DNA from: Crambe crambe
Taxonomy: Eukaryota > Porifera > Demospongiae > Poecilosclerida > Crambeidae
Assembly (NCBI GenBank): GCA_963924555.1
Contig: OZ004595.1
Coordinates: 5,760,599-5,824,598, forward strand
Reading direction: 5' to 3'
DNA: 64,000 bases
Position 1 is the stretch's first letter. Each line of letters opens with the position of its first letter. The translations under genes were made by a program, and so were the position numbers. Positions 53,556 to 64,000 of this stretch are shown here, one piece after another. Under the pieces are notes generated by a model that saw only the letters and a program-made list of their open reading frames with translations, was not told the origin of the DNA and did no database searches.

Positions 53556-53698
53556 ACAGTGGAACACTCTGAAAGAGGACAAACCTCTCAATAAAGGTCA
53601 ATCTAATTGCTCCTAACCTCTAAAATAGGACAACCTCTCTACGAAGGACAAAAGACTGGGTCCCAAGTGTGTCCACTATTCGGAGGTTTTCACTTTAC
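53556..53698. mobile_element. TGGAACCTC-type palindromic repeat, near-complete copy
   Basis: CAGTGGAACACTCTGAAAGA, GGACAAACCTCTCAATAAAG, then CTCTACGAAGGACAAAAGAC, TGGGTCCCAAGTGTGTCCAC and TATTCGGAGGTTTTCACTTT. Ends are inverted (CAGTGGAAC versus TTTTCACTTTA). Confidence 0.7.
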
Positions 53699-54334
53699 AT
53701 ATTGCACACTACCGAGATGTCCAAACCATATCTGACCAATTGAATTCAGCTCTCTTATTACCAACTCTGAACAACAGTCCATCACTTTCCAAAGTTCACA
53801 CAAATAGTCCACCTTTGAACCCTAATTGTTCAAGACTGACTAATTATGATGGTCACTCCTAACCAAACATGGTCATAAGATTTGAGCATACTTTTAAGAA
53901 TCTGGCTCCAGTCGGCTGCACACGATAGTGTCATGGTTTGACCAGAATACATAGTACTGATCTTTTGGCTTGAGACTTCAGAGCAAGGTAATAATTCAAA
54001 CTCGCTCTCTTGGGGTTATACTTCCACCTCAAGTTTCAAAACTGTTTTGAGGAATTTGAAATTGAACAGCAGGCCACATTTGTGCATGTCTGCTTACACT
54101 TGGGTAGCCGTGCAACAGCCAAAAGAATGACATCACTGGGACTTGATGCATAGTTGAATGATTCCACAAGAGGGTAATTAGCATAAGAATTAAACTGTTC
54201 CATATGTCAGCACAAAAACACAAAAATGAAGTCAGTAGTATTGGCATTTTGAAGTGGCAGAAGTAATGTGATTAATTTCAGCTATTAACCAACCATTGGC
54301 ACTTGATGGTGCCTGTACACTGAACCAGAAAATT

Positions 54335-54662
54335 GTCCAAAGTGTCCTGATTAAGTGTCCTGATTAGAAGTGTCCTGATTAGAAGTGTCCTGATTAGAGG
54401 TGTCCTGAGTAGAAGTGTCCTGATTAGAGGTGTCCTGAGTAGAAGTGTCCTGATTAGAGGTGTCCTGAGTAGAGGTGTCCTGATTAGAGGTGTCCTGAGT
54501 AGAGGTGTCCTGATTAGAGGTGTCCTGATTAGAGGTGTCCTGATTAGGTGTCCTGATTAGAAGTGTCCTGATTAGAGGTGTCCTGATTAGAAGTGTCCTG
54601 ATTAGAAGTGTCCTGATTAGAGGTCCTGATTATAAGTGTCCTGATTAGAGAGGTGTCCTGAT
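54335..54662 (+). repeat. GTGTCCTGATTAGAA/G minisatellite, ~20 copies
   Basis: 15-17-bp units of GTGTCCTGATTAGA(A/G) with GAGTAGA variants, preceded by TACACTGAACCAG, reminiscent of a family end. Confidence 0.95.
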
Positions 54663-55519
54663 ACACACTAATTGACTTTTTTTTCAGGTATAGATAATGT
54701 GACTTTCCTCTATTTTGTGAATCCAGGCTCCAGAACTGAGTCTACGAATGTGAAACCAGGAAAATAAGCAAATAAAGATGTCATTGTTCTGTGACCTCAA
54801 CTCTGTCCTTTCTCAGTGTGACCATAATGGACCACACACAGTGGTGAATAACATAGTTGATAGATTAGATTTCTTTTTTTCCCTATCTTAGACACACTAC
54901 CAAATTTTAGGGGTCGCCTCATAAATTATAGCAGTCATAAAGTAGCTAAATACATTATTACTATTACATGGTCCCCTTAACGAATTAAAACATCTCATTC
55001 CTGGCATGCAAAGAATCCCATAAATGACTGTCTAATGAAGCATATCCATCCACCAAGTAACCACTGACTGTCGCGTCGTAGAACAATGCACTATTTATCA
55101 CAAGTTGAATACATTCTATATGGAAGTACTAGCAACAATAGGACTAGAGAAACCGATGTTTTTATGCTTATAGGAACGCTATTAGTCTGAGGTTAATGTA
55201 ATTGCATAACTTAGTATGGCAAACAATGACGTGGGATTGACCAAGGCTTTTTACGCCATTCTGCAACTATTCGCTTGCCCATTAAACTACTCGGAGATGC
55301 TAGGCAGCAGCCAGTAGTTCTGAATTGAATTGAATTAGTGCTGAAGGCTGGGCACTAATGAAGGGCTGGAAAAGGGAATTAGTGATTGATGGCTGAATGC
55401 CTCGCACTAAACTTTGCATAAAGTGTGTGACGTGCTTATTGAATTGTTCTGAAGTGCTCCAAGTTCAAATATGGAAGGGAGATTATTAGGTGGAAATGCA
55501 AGTCCAAACAGTTTTGGGA

Positions 55520-55605
55520 TTAGTGTCCTGATAAGAGAGGTGCCCTGATTTGAGGTGTCCTGATAAGAGAGGTGTCCTGATTTGAGAGGTGTCCTGATTT
55601 GAGAA
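55520..55605 (+). repeat. GTGTCCTGAT(A/T)(A/T)GAGAGG minisatellite, 5 copies
   Basis: Short array of the same unit type. Confidence 0.85.
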
Positions 55606-56594
55606 GTGTTATATGCACACTTCTCATCTTAGTGACAAAAGACAAAAGCCAATCCTGACCACTTCTCTATAATCTCATAGTGTTCCTTATCAGGACACCC
55701 ACTAGCAACCAATCAGGAGTGAGAGCTTGTAAACAGACCTTGAGGTCACTATTCTTGTTATCAGCTCTTATCAAAGTAACTTACCATCCCTGCCCTCTGA
55801 TTAGATCCAGGTTCCAGGGTGGTTTTAACTTTGGCCCTCGGACCCTTGGAGTTTGTACTCACAAGAGAGTTCTCGTGGTTGAACTGACATGCAAACACTT
55901 AGTGCTAAGAGTGACGACCCAGTGTCTCCAGATTAGCTGATGTTCCTACAGTGTACATCATAAGGTTTTAACATTACGGAGGCTACCAATAAAGTTACTT
56001 CCTTCAATTGTCCAATGAGGATTCCAGATTAGCAGGTCATACCTACCAGTTTACGTAATGTATGCATATACCTCATAAATAGCTTCCAAATTACAAAGTG
56101 GAAACCTTCAATAAGGATTCAGGTATACCAATTTGATAATAACTAGCTTCTTCTTTCTATGTTAACCAACATTCCAACCACAAAGAGGAAGGATCCTAGC
56201 CACTCAGAGGCAGTGAATGAACCAGAAGAAGGAAGCACGCTCCAGTGAGGCAAAGGTCATCATAAAGGAAGACACTTCCTTTCTCTGCTCCCCCCCACAA
56301 ATGTACCTCAGGGAGTTCGGTTTCCTCTTCACACAATACATCATTTGTTATATACTCAGCATAATTCCTTTAAACCTTACAACTATGATTTCAGGGATTT
56401 TTTTCACTTAAACAACACGCTCCGGTGAGAAAGAGTGTAGAAAGACATGGACGTACAGGAATGAAAATGATGATATTTCACTGTCCCAAACAGATGTGAG
56501 TATCTTCAACCTTTTCAAGGCTTCGCTCACTGTTTTTGTCAACATGGCAATTTGTAATTGGTGAAGTTTATGCAGACTGTCAGGAATATCAGTC

Positions 56595-57065
56595 ACGTTT
56601 CTATTCCACATGTGACATAGCCTGGAGCTTAACTTAGAACACGTTTCTATTCCACATGTTACACAGCCTGGAGCTTAACTTAGAACACGTTTCTATTCCA
56701 CATGTTACATAGCCTGGAGCTTAACTTAGAACACATTTCTATTCCACATGTTACATAGCCTGGAGCTTAACTTAGAACACGTTTCTATTCCACGTTACAT
56801 AGCCTGGAGCTTAACTTAGAACACGTTTCTATTCCACATGTTACATAGCCTGGAGCTTAACTTAGAACACGTTTCTATTCCACATGTTACATAGCCTGGA
56901 GCTTAACTTAGAACACGTTTCTATTCCACGTTACATAGCCTGGAGCTTAACTTAGAACACGTTTCTATTCCACATGTTACATAGCCTGGAGCTTAACTTA
57001 GAACACGTTTCTATTCCACATGTTACATAGCCTGGAGCTTAACTTAGAACACGTTTCTATTCCAC
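56595..57065 (+). repeat. 46-bp satellite-like tandem array, ~10 copies
   Basis: Unit contains ACACGTTTCTATTCCACATG, TTACATAGCCTGGAGCTTAA and CTTAGA. Two or more units lack the CATG (42-bp variant). Very low divergence between copies. Confidence 0.95.
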
Positions 57066-57126
57066 AACCTGGTATAGGATATTTGGCAAGTTCCTCCAGT
57101 CAATTTTTCCCTACGCCTGGTCTGGG

Positions 57127-57276
57127 TTCATTCAATTATTTGCTCTAACTTTCTCAATTCTTGACCAAATTTTCACATTTATAACACCAGCAGAGAGCTG
57201 ATCACCCACTCTATGAGCTGGTTTTGATTGAAATTTGGTTAAGAATTGAGAAAGCTGTAGCAGTCAATCAAGTGAT
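57127..57276. mobile_element. Second copy of the MITE-like palindrome family
   Basis: Arms CTAACTTTCTCAATTCTTGA / CCAAATTTTCAC and GAAATTTGGTTAAGAATTGA / GAAAGC flank the same ACACCAGCAGAGAG centre as in the element at 41619-41833. Confidence 0.7.
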
Positions 57277-58489
57277 AAGCAGAGTTAGGAGTACACATAT
57301 ATGTGTCTATATTTCAAGTACTACACAGCTTGGGGAGCTCCTGATAGGAAAGATAGACCTCAATCATTTCAGGAATGAATTAATACACAAGCAATATCAT
57401 TGTATGGGAGAGGCACCTCTGGGGGTCCACATCAAGGGGGTATTCCTGGGGGCTGAAATACCATGTTTTTTTTTTGTTTTTTGCCATCAAAAATAATTTA
57501 GGTTTCAGTATGTAGTGTGTTTACAGCCATGCCCAGCATCCATAACCAAAACCCATCATCATCATGAAATACGGAAAAGGTCACCTATTTTTAAAAATTA
57601 CCCACCAATTTCCGCTTGCTTGAACAATTATGACATAATAATTAACCCAATAAAGAGAGAACGACCACACGATAATTCGGTGAAAATGAAATACACACAC
57701 TTAAAGCAGTGAAATGCAATGGAAGAACAATAAGCAACCGTTTCAAATCCATTTGAGAGTTTCAGTTATGGAATGATACGATAAGCCTTCGCACCACTTC
57801 CCGTTATCGGCTCTACGGCTTCATGTTTAAGAGTAAATTTGTAGCGTGCGATTGCCGATAAGCTTGCCCCAAATGGGCCACAGAAAGCAAACAAGTTATG
57901 GTTTTATCGTGAACCCACGCATCCGACGTCACGTTACGCTTTCAAAAAAATTTCCCTCAGCAATAAAACTTCTAACACAACTCAAGCACATTGCAGTTTC
58001 AGGTTGAGCTTCAAAGAGATACATAAACCACACGATTCAACCTGAAATTAAACCAGGTATGAGTGTTGGGTTCACGGAACAGCTGAATAAAGATAATACA
58101 GTGGTCTGAGACCACTTGAACAAGCCAGAAAATTATTCCTCTTTGCTCTCGACACGATGATACCTTCTGCTTTATGGAGCTAATTCAATTATGGTGCCTC
58201 AGATGTTAATCTTAGTGGTCAGTGGGCCAAAACCATGTTTAATTGGTTGCACATTGCTAAGTATTTCTATGGCACATTATTATTTTATCAGCCAGTAGGG
58301 GAACCAGGCCCCTAATTAGGGATATCTCACAGGGGTGCTGTAAACTTTTGGGACACCACTAAAAGTATTCCAATCAAGAGGGAAATCCTCCCTATTGTTA
58401 GCATTGTCAGTGAGGTTATATTTCCCTTGCGAAAAAAATTTTTCAGATCAAGATTTTTATAGCCTTGTGATAAAGTCATGTCTGTATTA

Positions 58490-58800
58490 TCTGAGTGATA
58501 TACTAACCACACTGTTTCTTGATTTTGATAGGGAAGACCACTTACTAGAGGAAGAGAGAGAAGTAAACTAGGTGATATTGTTTCTTGACTCTGATAGGGA
58601 AGATCAAAGGAAGAGAGAGAGAAAGAGGAGTAAACTAGATTCTTTTGTCATCTGAGTGATATGCTAACCACACTGTTTCTTGATTCTGATAGGGAAGACC
58701 ACTTACTAGAGGAAGAGAGAGAGAGAGAGAGAAAACTACAGTACACTCTATTGTCTTTTGAGTTTCTTCATTCTGATTGGGAAGAGGAAGAGAGTGAGTG
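58490..58800 (+). repeat. ~75-130-bp tandem duplication, 3-4 diverged copies
   Basis: CACACTGTTTCTTGATTTTG, ATAGGGAAGACCACTTACTA and GAGGAAGAGAGAGA recur with internal deletions. Confidence 0.8.
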
Positions 58801-58916
58801 AACTAGGTTCTTATCATGCCACTTTGTGGTGTGGTGTGGCTACACTACACTTGATATTCAACATGACATTGTATTCTGTTTCATTTACTTTGAAAAATTT
58901 AAGTTATTTATTTACC

Positions 58917-58917
<1 letters not shown>

Positions 58918-58986
<69 letters not shown>
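58918..58986 (+). repeat. (ATT)n microsatellite, ~23 units
   Basis: Uninterrupted ATT repeats; the open frames through it (poly-Tyr, poly-Leu) are artefacts. Confidence 0.95.
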
Positions 58987-59530
58987 GTACTGGCACTTAC
59001 TACACTGTTACTACACTTATACTATTTCTAGTACAATTAAGTGAAAATTACACATTAAGTATTTTCCCATCAAATTTTGATCCACTGAGCACCATTGAAT
59101 TACATAGTAAATTGGTTGGGCTATCTCTATACCATTTTAGGGCCAGAGGCACTGCACTAGTTGTTATTGAAAGCTAAACATGAAGCATTTTACTACGATG
59201 CCTCATTACGTCCCACACAAACACACACCACACCTGGAGCTGCAATGAATCGCTCAGAATGCTCTTCTCTGTTTTCGCACCAAGTGTAGCATCATCACCG
59301 TCAAGAAGCCCCTCGGGACTCTGCATTTACTCAGATTCTTGAGATACATGTGCAGTACACACACCCTCTTCTCAATGCTCAATACTAGAGCTTGTCATTT
59401 CACCTTGGGGCCATTACAAGTACATTTGTTACACTAGGCCACAGTCACTAATGAGTCAGAGTCAATGTTCATGCTTAATTCATTACTGTACATTACTTTA
59501 TGCATGTGATAGCCCCAGATATTTTATTTC

Positions 59531-59732
59531 CATAACTTGTGATTACTAGTAGCCTTGGGGCTGAAATTTGGTGTGGAGATAGTCCAATCATTATAGAACA
59601 CAGGACAGAAGTTTGGGACAAATGGAATACTTTAGCTCTCCATAACTCGTAATTACTAGTAGCCTTGGGGCTGAAATTTGGTGTGAAGATAGTCCAACCA
59701 TTATACGTAGAACACAGGACAGAAGTTTGGAA
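59531..59732 (+). repeat. ~90-bp direct duplication
   Basis: Segments 59531-59619 and 59641-59732 share CTAGTAGCCTTGGGGCTGAA, ATTTGGTGTG and AACACAGGACAGAAGTTTGG with a few substitutions. Confidence 0.9.
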
Positions 59733-60539
59733 CTATTTCATCATTTTGAGAAATGGCTGTTTAGAATTAAGCTTAGCCACACACATTGCTGCCACTCATT
59801 TTATGGGACAAGGCTTCAGGGCTTTTTTTTATATAATACACACGTTATTTTGAAGTTCAAAAAGTCAAGACAAGGCTGGCTGAAGTTAGCCTTTTTTGGA
59901 CTTCCTACCTATACACTCTTACACACACTGTTAATGTTATTATTTGAAGTTCAGAGTTCAAAAGTCAAGCAAACCACCGTAACAAAAAAAAACAACAATA
60001 TAAAAAAACAACAGTGATAGTGGACTGAATTTACCACTTTGTCAGCCTCAGGGCTGCTGAATAATCAGAGGTTCTTGGATACAATAGAGATATCCTGTAT
60101 ACTCCTGACCTCAGGCTGCCCAAAACTTCCTCACTCTCATTCAGGTGTTACTGATGAATCAGTTAATGATTGGTCAGTACTTGAAGTTATATAACCCACT
60201 CTCTCACACTACTAAAAGTTTTGTAGCAATTGGAATAATCGTTGGTATTGTAAGTTAAAATACATACATAAACAGGTCTGCGAATTATTACCAAGAAAAA
60301 CAACAAATCAACAACAACAATATTGTTATGGGAGCCTTGTATGATCTGTATCAGTATCTTACAAGTATTCTCAGGATAATAGGATCTTGTGCACTCTATG
60401 ATTTTACATCTTGCACTCTATGCTAGGTTGTCCAATAGGAACTGCAGCTGTGATTATAAAGAGCCATCCTTCAAATTCCCACAATGTCAATAAATAAATC
60501 TAGCAAAACTACCCGTAGTGCTTTCCCGTTTGATTAATT

Positions 60540-60726
60540 GCAGAATAACTGCTGGTGTTTGCACACCATCACAAATAAACCCTTACAGATTGCACTGTCT
60601 CAAGGGCACTGCTTACACACGCCTACCTACTACCATTCACTTTCTGGAGGCAATGATAATTTTTTTCTCATTTTAATTAATTGTAGAATAACTGCTGCTG
60701 TTTGCACACCATCACAAATAAACCAG
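60540..60726 (+). repeat. ~50-bp direct duplication
   Basis: GCAGAATAACTGCTGGTGTT and TGCACACCATCACAAATAAA at 60540-60590 recur at about 60683-60726 with TGCTGCTGTT. Confidence 0.85.
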
Positions 60727-60729
60727 AAC

Positions 60730-60730
<1 letters not shown>

Positions 60731-60807
<77 letters not shown>

Positions 60808-60860
60808 CTCTCTCTCTCCCTCCCTCCCTCCCTCCCTCTCCCTCCTTCTCTCTCCCTCCT
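60731..60860 (+). repeat. (CT)n / CCCT-rich tract
   Basis: About 35 CT units followed by TCCCTCCC-type units. No exon follows, in contrast to the GTF2H2 tracts. Confidence 0.95.
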
Positions 60861-61357
60861 TCCTTTCCTAACACACGTGTAAGAGTGTAGCCTGACTCTC
60901 TCTATATATATATACTATTCTATATATAGCACATAACAGCTCCACAAAAATAATGTGTATCTTAAGGCAAAATCCACACATGAGGTTTTGGGCCTGGGTA
61001 ACACTGGGGTTCAGCTTAGCCACACGGCTACAAAAGCAAACAATAACTCCAAGATCCCTCCATAGATAAAGGACTGAGGTTACATAAGGCTATCACTCCA
61101 CAGTAAGTTTATACACAAATAATGTAGCATGAAGGTTTGCTAACCACAAAGAAATAAAAAAAGCGGGAGAAAAAAAAAGTGAATTGAAGACAGTCATAAT
61201 TTAATATAAAATAATGTCTTTCTCATTTAAGTACCCACTGATATGCAATGCAATTCTACCACCATGGTGCATGAAATAAATATTCAATCACCACATACAG
61301 TGGTTCAAAAATACCTTCATTCTCTATAACATAATTACCTAATTGAAGCGCAATTAT

Positions 61358-61570
61358 CAAAGTTTCAATCAGTGATTCCTTCCTTGTACAGCCTGCAAAG
61401 ATTACTTGCTTCTTTGAGACTAAAAGCGTGCATTTGTCATTTGAAGTGATTCCTTCCTTGTACAGCCTGTGAAGATTACTTGCTTCTTTGAGACTAAAAA
61501 CGTGCATTTGTAGTTTCAAAGTTTCAATTAGTGATTCCTTCCTTGTACAGCCTGTAAAGATTACTTATTA
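61358..61570 (+). repeat. ~80-bp tandem repeat, 2.6 copies
   Basis: AGTGATTCCTTCCTTGTACA, GCCTG(C/T)AAAGATTACTTG and CTTCTTTGAGACTAAAA(A/G)C recur three times, the last copy truncated. Confidence 0.9.
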
Positions 61571-62923
61571 ATTTAAATGCAGTAACTTCCGCAATAGCAG
61601 TGATTTACGATTATATAACTGAAGCCTAGTCATTATAGTCATTATGCAGATTTCTACTAGTGATCATTCCTTCCTGATTTTTCGAGTATGAAAAATAGAC
61701 ACTTAAAGTGCTTCTTTCCACAGTATGAACCATGCCTGTCACACATATCCACTTGTGATGCTGAGGTAGTAAATTTCTTGGAAAGACGGGGAGTTACCGT
61801 TCACTTCCTCAGATCAGCAAGTGATGATAAGCGTTGTGGCTTATTCTAAGCTGTTCTTACTGCCATCTGATAATATCACTTGTCCAGTATAAACAAGTAA
61901 CTGTATCCGTCAGATACTGTGCAAGATGGACCTTAAAGGATCAGTACAATTATACAGAAGGTCCTTTACTCAGAAGTATAAGAAGTATAGAGTTGGGGCT
62001 AGGGACAGAATACTTTAAAAGGACCACTACTAAGGCATTCTATTGAAAAGACCTTTTATAAGAAGAATCGCTAGGTTTAGGCATCATGAGTATAACTTGG
62101 GTAAGCAGGGTCTCTCTAAAAAGTGGAACAGTGGTGTTCCCCATGGCTCTGGTTCATAATTTTACACGTGCATTAAAAATGGTGCTGGTCATATCTAAAA
62201 TATTGTTTAGTTTCTGAGGGGGATAGGAGGCTTTGCTAAATATTACCGCTCTTTGAACACTGAGCAAAAAGGACCGTCTACTTAGGCCTAAGTATAATGC
62301 AGAGATGCAAAAGACGGTCTGTTTATACAACTTAAAACTGTCCACAATAAGCTTCCTTTGATAGGGCGCTGATGTACACAACTTATTATATAAAACAGCA
62401 GGGATTTACCCACAATGATTATTGCTCGGGATTAACTGGAGAATAAAAACATTCCTTGAGGTACTGGGCCCTGGCTAATGAAGTGGCTGGGAACTTAAAC
62501 AGCTCTCAACTAGACGTCTTAATTAATTGTGTTACCACCCGAGACAAGAGAATGGGAGAATTTCCTCTTTTTGACCTCAGGGCTTATGTGGGAATGGGAT
62601 GAGGATGGATATTGGAGAGAAAAAAAGCCATTAAAGTACAGGACCGCCCTGATTCATTTAATTAGGTTAATTAGGTTAATTAAGACTCTAGCACATTGAA
62701 GGCTCCATTCCACAATGTGTTATGTATACTTAATAGAACAGCCTAAGCTAAAATTATAAATTTATTTCATAGTTTCTTCCTGCCTGGTTTTAAAAACAAG
62801 GAAACTACTAAAGATAAGCTGTAAAAATAAGTACTAAACATACGATATGTGGTATGGTAAAAAATTAATAAGTCAAGATCCCTCCTGGATCATAAATGAT
62901 CCTTATTTTATAAGTGCCTCACA

Positions 62924-63247
62924 TGTATTGGACCAGGGGAAGAGGTGTATTGGACCAGGGGAAGAGGTGTATTGGACCAGGGGAAGAGGTGTATTGGACC
63001 AGGGGAAGAGGTGTATTGGACCAGGGGAAGAGGTGTATTGGACCAGGGGAAGAGGTGTATTGGACCAGGGGAAGAGGTGTATTGGACCAGGGGAAGAGGT
63101 GTATTGGACCAGGGGAAGAGGTGTATTGGACCAGGGGAAGAGGTGTATTGGACCAGGGGAAGAGGTGTATTGGACCAGGGGAAGAGGTGTATTGGACCAG
63201 GGGAAGAGGTGTATTGGACCAGGGGAAGAGGTGTATTGGACCAGGGG
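62924..63247 (+). repeat. 22-bp minisatellite, ~14.7 perfect copies
   Basis: Unit GTGTATTGGACCAGGGGAAG followed by AG, repeated without visible substitutions. The unit length is not a multiple of three and has no stop on either strand, so several frames stay open with a 22-residue period. Confidence 0.97.
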
Positions 63248-63373
63248 GAAGGAAGGGTGAATAATTCACACACCCTACGCGAAATAAGATCTATGACTTG
63301 TAACACTCTTGAGAATTGCTGGTTTGAATGATGCCCTCCATTTAAGAGCTAGTCTTACAATTAAGGAAATACA

Positions 63374-63393
63374 GGGGGGGGGGGGGGGGGGGG
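63374..63393 (+). repeat. Poly(G) run
   Basis: Run of about 20 G, a likely place for length error. Confidence 0.8.
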
Positions 63394-63779
63394 ATCATCT
63401 CAAGAGCTCTTGTATGGAATTTCATACTATATTCTTTCATAAGCGATAGAGTAATGGGTTTTGTCATTCTATCATTAAGAAAAAAAGATGTGCTCTTTAC
63501 CGCTGAGGCCCCTAAATTGGGTGTCGGGTGGCCTTAATACGACGTGTGGTCACACAACGGTTCCCTTAAAGAGATGGCTCCACCATACATGTATCCCACA
63601 GTGGCTTGGGCATTGTGAGAATCAGGTCCTGAGGGACACCTGGGCAGTATACATAGGTCCACCGTGGAGAGTTCAGTGGTGATCATGGTGAACGCTCGGT
63701 GGAGATGTGGTGGCCGGGCTGGCCTATCACACAAAACACCAATACAAACTAACACTAACCAATGACCCTGAGTTTTCTC

Positions 63780-64000
63780 CTGGCAGGTACCCACCATTTT
63801 ATACTTTAGTTCCTTCTGGCAAGTATCTTTTCTCCCGGCAAGTACCCGGCATTTGTTCTACTCTAATTATGAATACGATTGCATGGAGGGCAAATGAATC
63901 CTATTACCCGGCAAATTCCCGCCCTTTAAAACTCAGCTCATCTATAGTAAAGTACTGCACAATAATGTGTGAAGGGGCGTTCCCGGCAAATACCCACCTT
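63780..64000 (+). repeat. Degenerate (C/T)C(T/C)GGCAAGTACCCGGCA repeat, continues past the window
   Basis: CTGGCAGGTACCCACCATTT, CTGGCAAGTATCTTTTCTCC, CCCGGCAAGTACCCGGCATT, CCCGGCAAATTCCCGCCCTT and CCCGGCAAATACCCACCTT occur at 20-90-bp intervals and run off the end. Confidence 0.7.

Larger units (their letters stand above)
53101..64000. other. Gene-poor, repeat-rich 10.9-kb region
   Basis: No ORF here has family similarity, splice partners or unusual length beyond those created by repeats. The content is the repeats listed separately (53556, 54335, 55520, 56595, 57127, 58490, 58918, 59531, 60540, 60731, 61358, 62924, 63374, 63780) in AT-rich background. A distant unspliced exon could have been missed. 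Confidence 0.6.

Noticed and set aside
56595..57065. CRISPR-like look of regularly repeated 46-bp units
   Set aside because: Repeats are directly adjacent without unique spacers, and the genome is eukaryotic.
58758..59177. 139-aa ORF with poly-Tyr
   Set aside because: Created by the (ATT)n microsatellite.
62847..63331. Overlapping 116-137-aa ORFs in several frames on both strands
   Set aside because: Stop-free 22-bp minisatellite; the simultaneous opening of several frames shows it is compositional.

Overview
This window is nuclear DNA of an invertebrate animal. The genes are split by canonical GT-AG introns, the encoded proteins are animal families (SEC62, SZRD1, FOXRED1, GTF2H2, CUB/EGF proteins), and the spacers are AT-rich and full of microsatellites, minisatellites and short palindromic repeats. 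Tight head-to-head and tail-to-tail packing, many 50-300 bp introns and degenerate repeats starting with a TGGAACCTC-like end would suit a sponge or another early-branching animal. That placement is inference; no species marker was recognised.

Layout. 1-1122: repeat-rich spacer. 1123-4880: two divergent, intronless, related multi-pass membrane proteins resembling the membrane region of PRRT3/PRRT4. 5143-11696 (-): SEC62, seven coding exons. 12159-13677 (+): SZRD1, six exons. 14102-17465 (-): an unrecognised 826-aa protein with a filamin-like fold, a treble-clef zinc finger and a degenerate EF-hand, nine exons. 17544-19555 (+): FOXRED1, six exons. 19877-24063 and 24329-27283 (both -): tandem paralogues for secreted proteins with the order signal peptide, truncated and zinc-ligand-less astacin N-lobe, CUB, EGF, Ca-EGF, CUB. 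27872-47051 (+): GTF2H2 (TFIIH p44), 16 exons, with a 9.85-kb and a 3.1-kb intron full of repeats. 50021-52843 (-): an unrecognised 462-aa disordered, scaffold-like protein. 52844-64000: gene-poor and dominated by tandem repeats.

The exon models were assembled by hand. For every multi-exon gene the splice phases close exactly to a whole number of codons ending in a stop, which is strong internal support. The neighbours do not form one pathway: they cover secretion (SEC62), RNA-associated SUZ function (SZRD1), complex I assembly (FOXRED1), transcription and repair (GTF2H2), and extracellular proteins.

The most notable features are the tandem pseudo-astacin CUB/EGF genes, a 46-bp copy of a coding exon inside an intron of the same gene, the very large CT-rich tracts abutting several GTF2H2 acceptors, and a dispersed palindromic repeat whose internal segment seems to have seeded several minisatellites.
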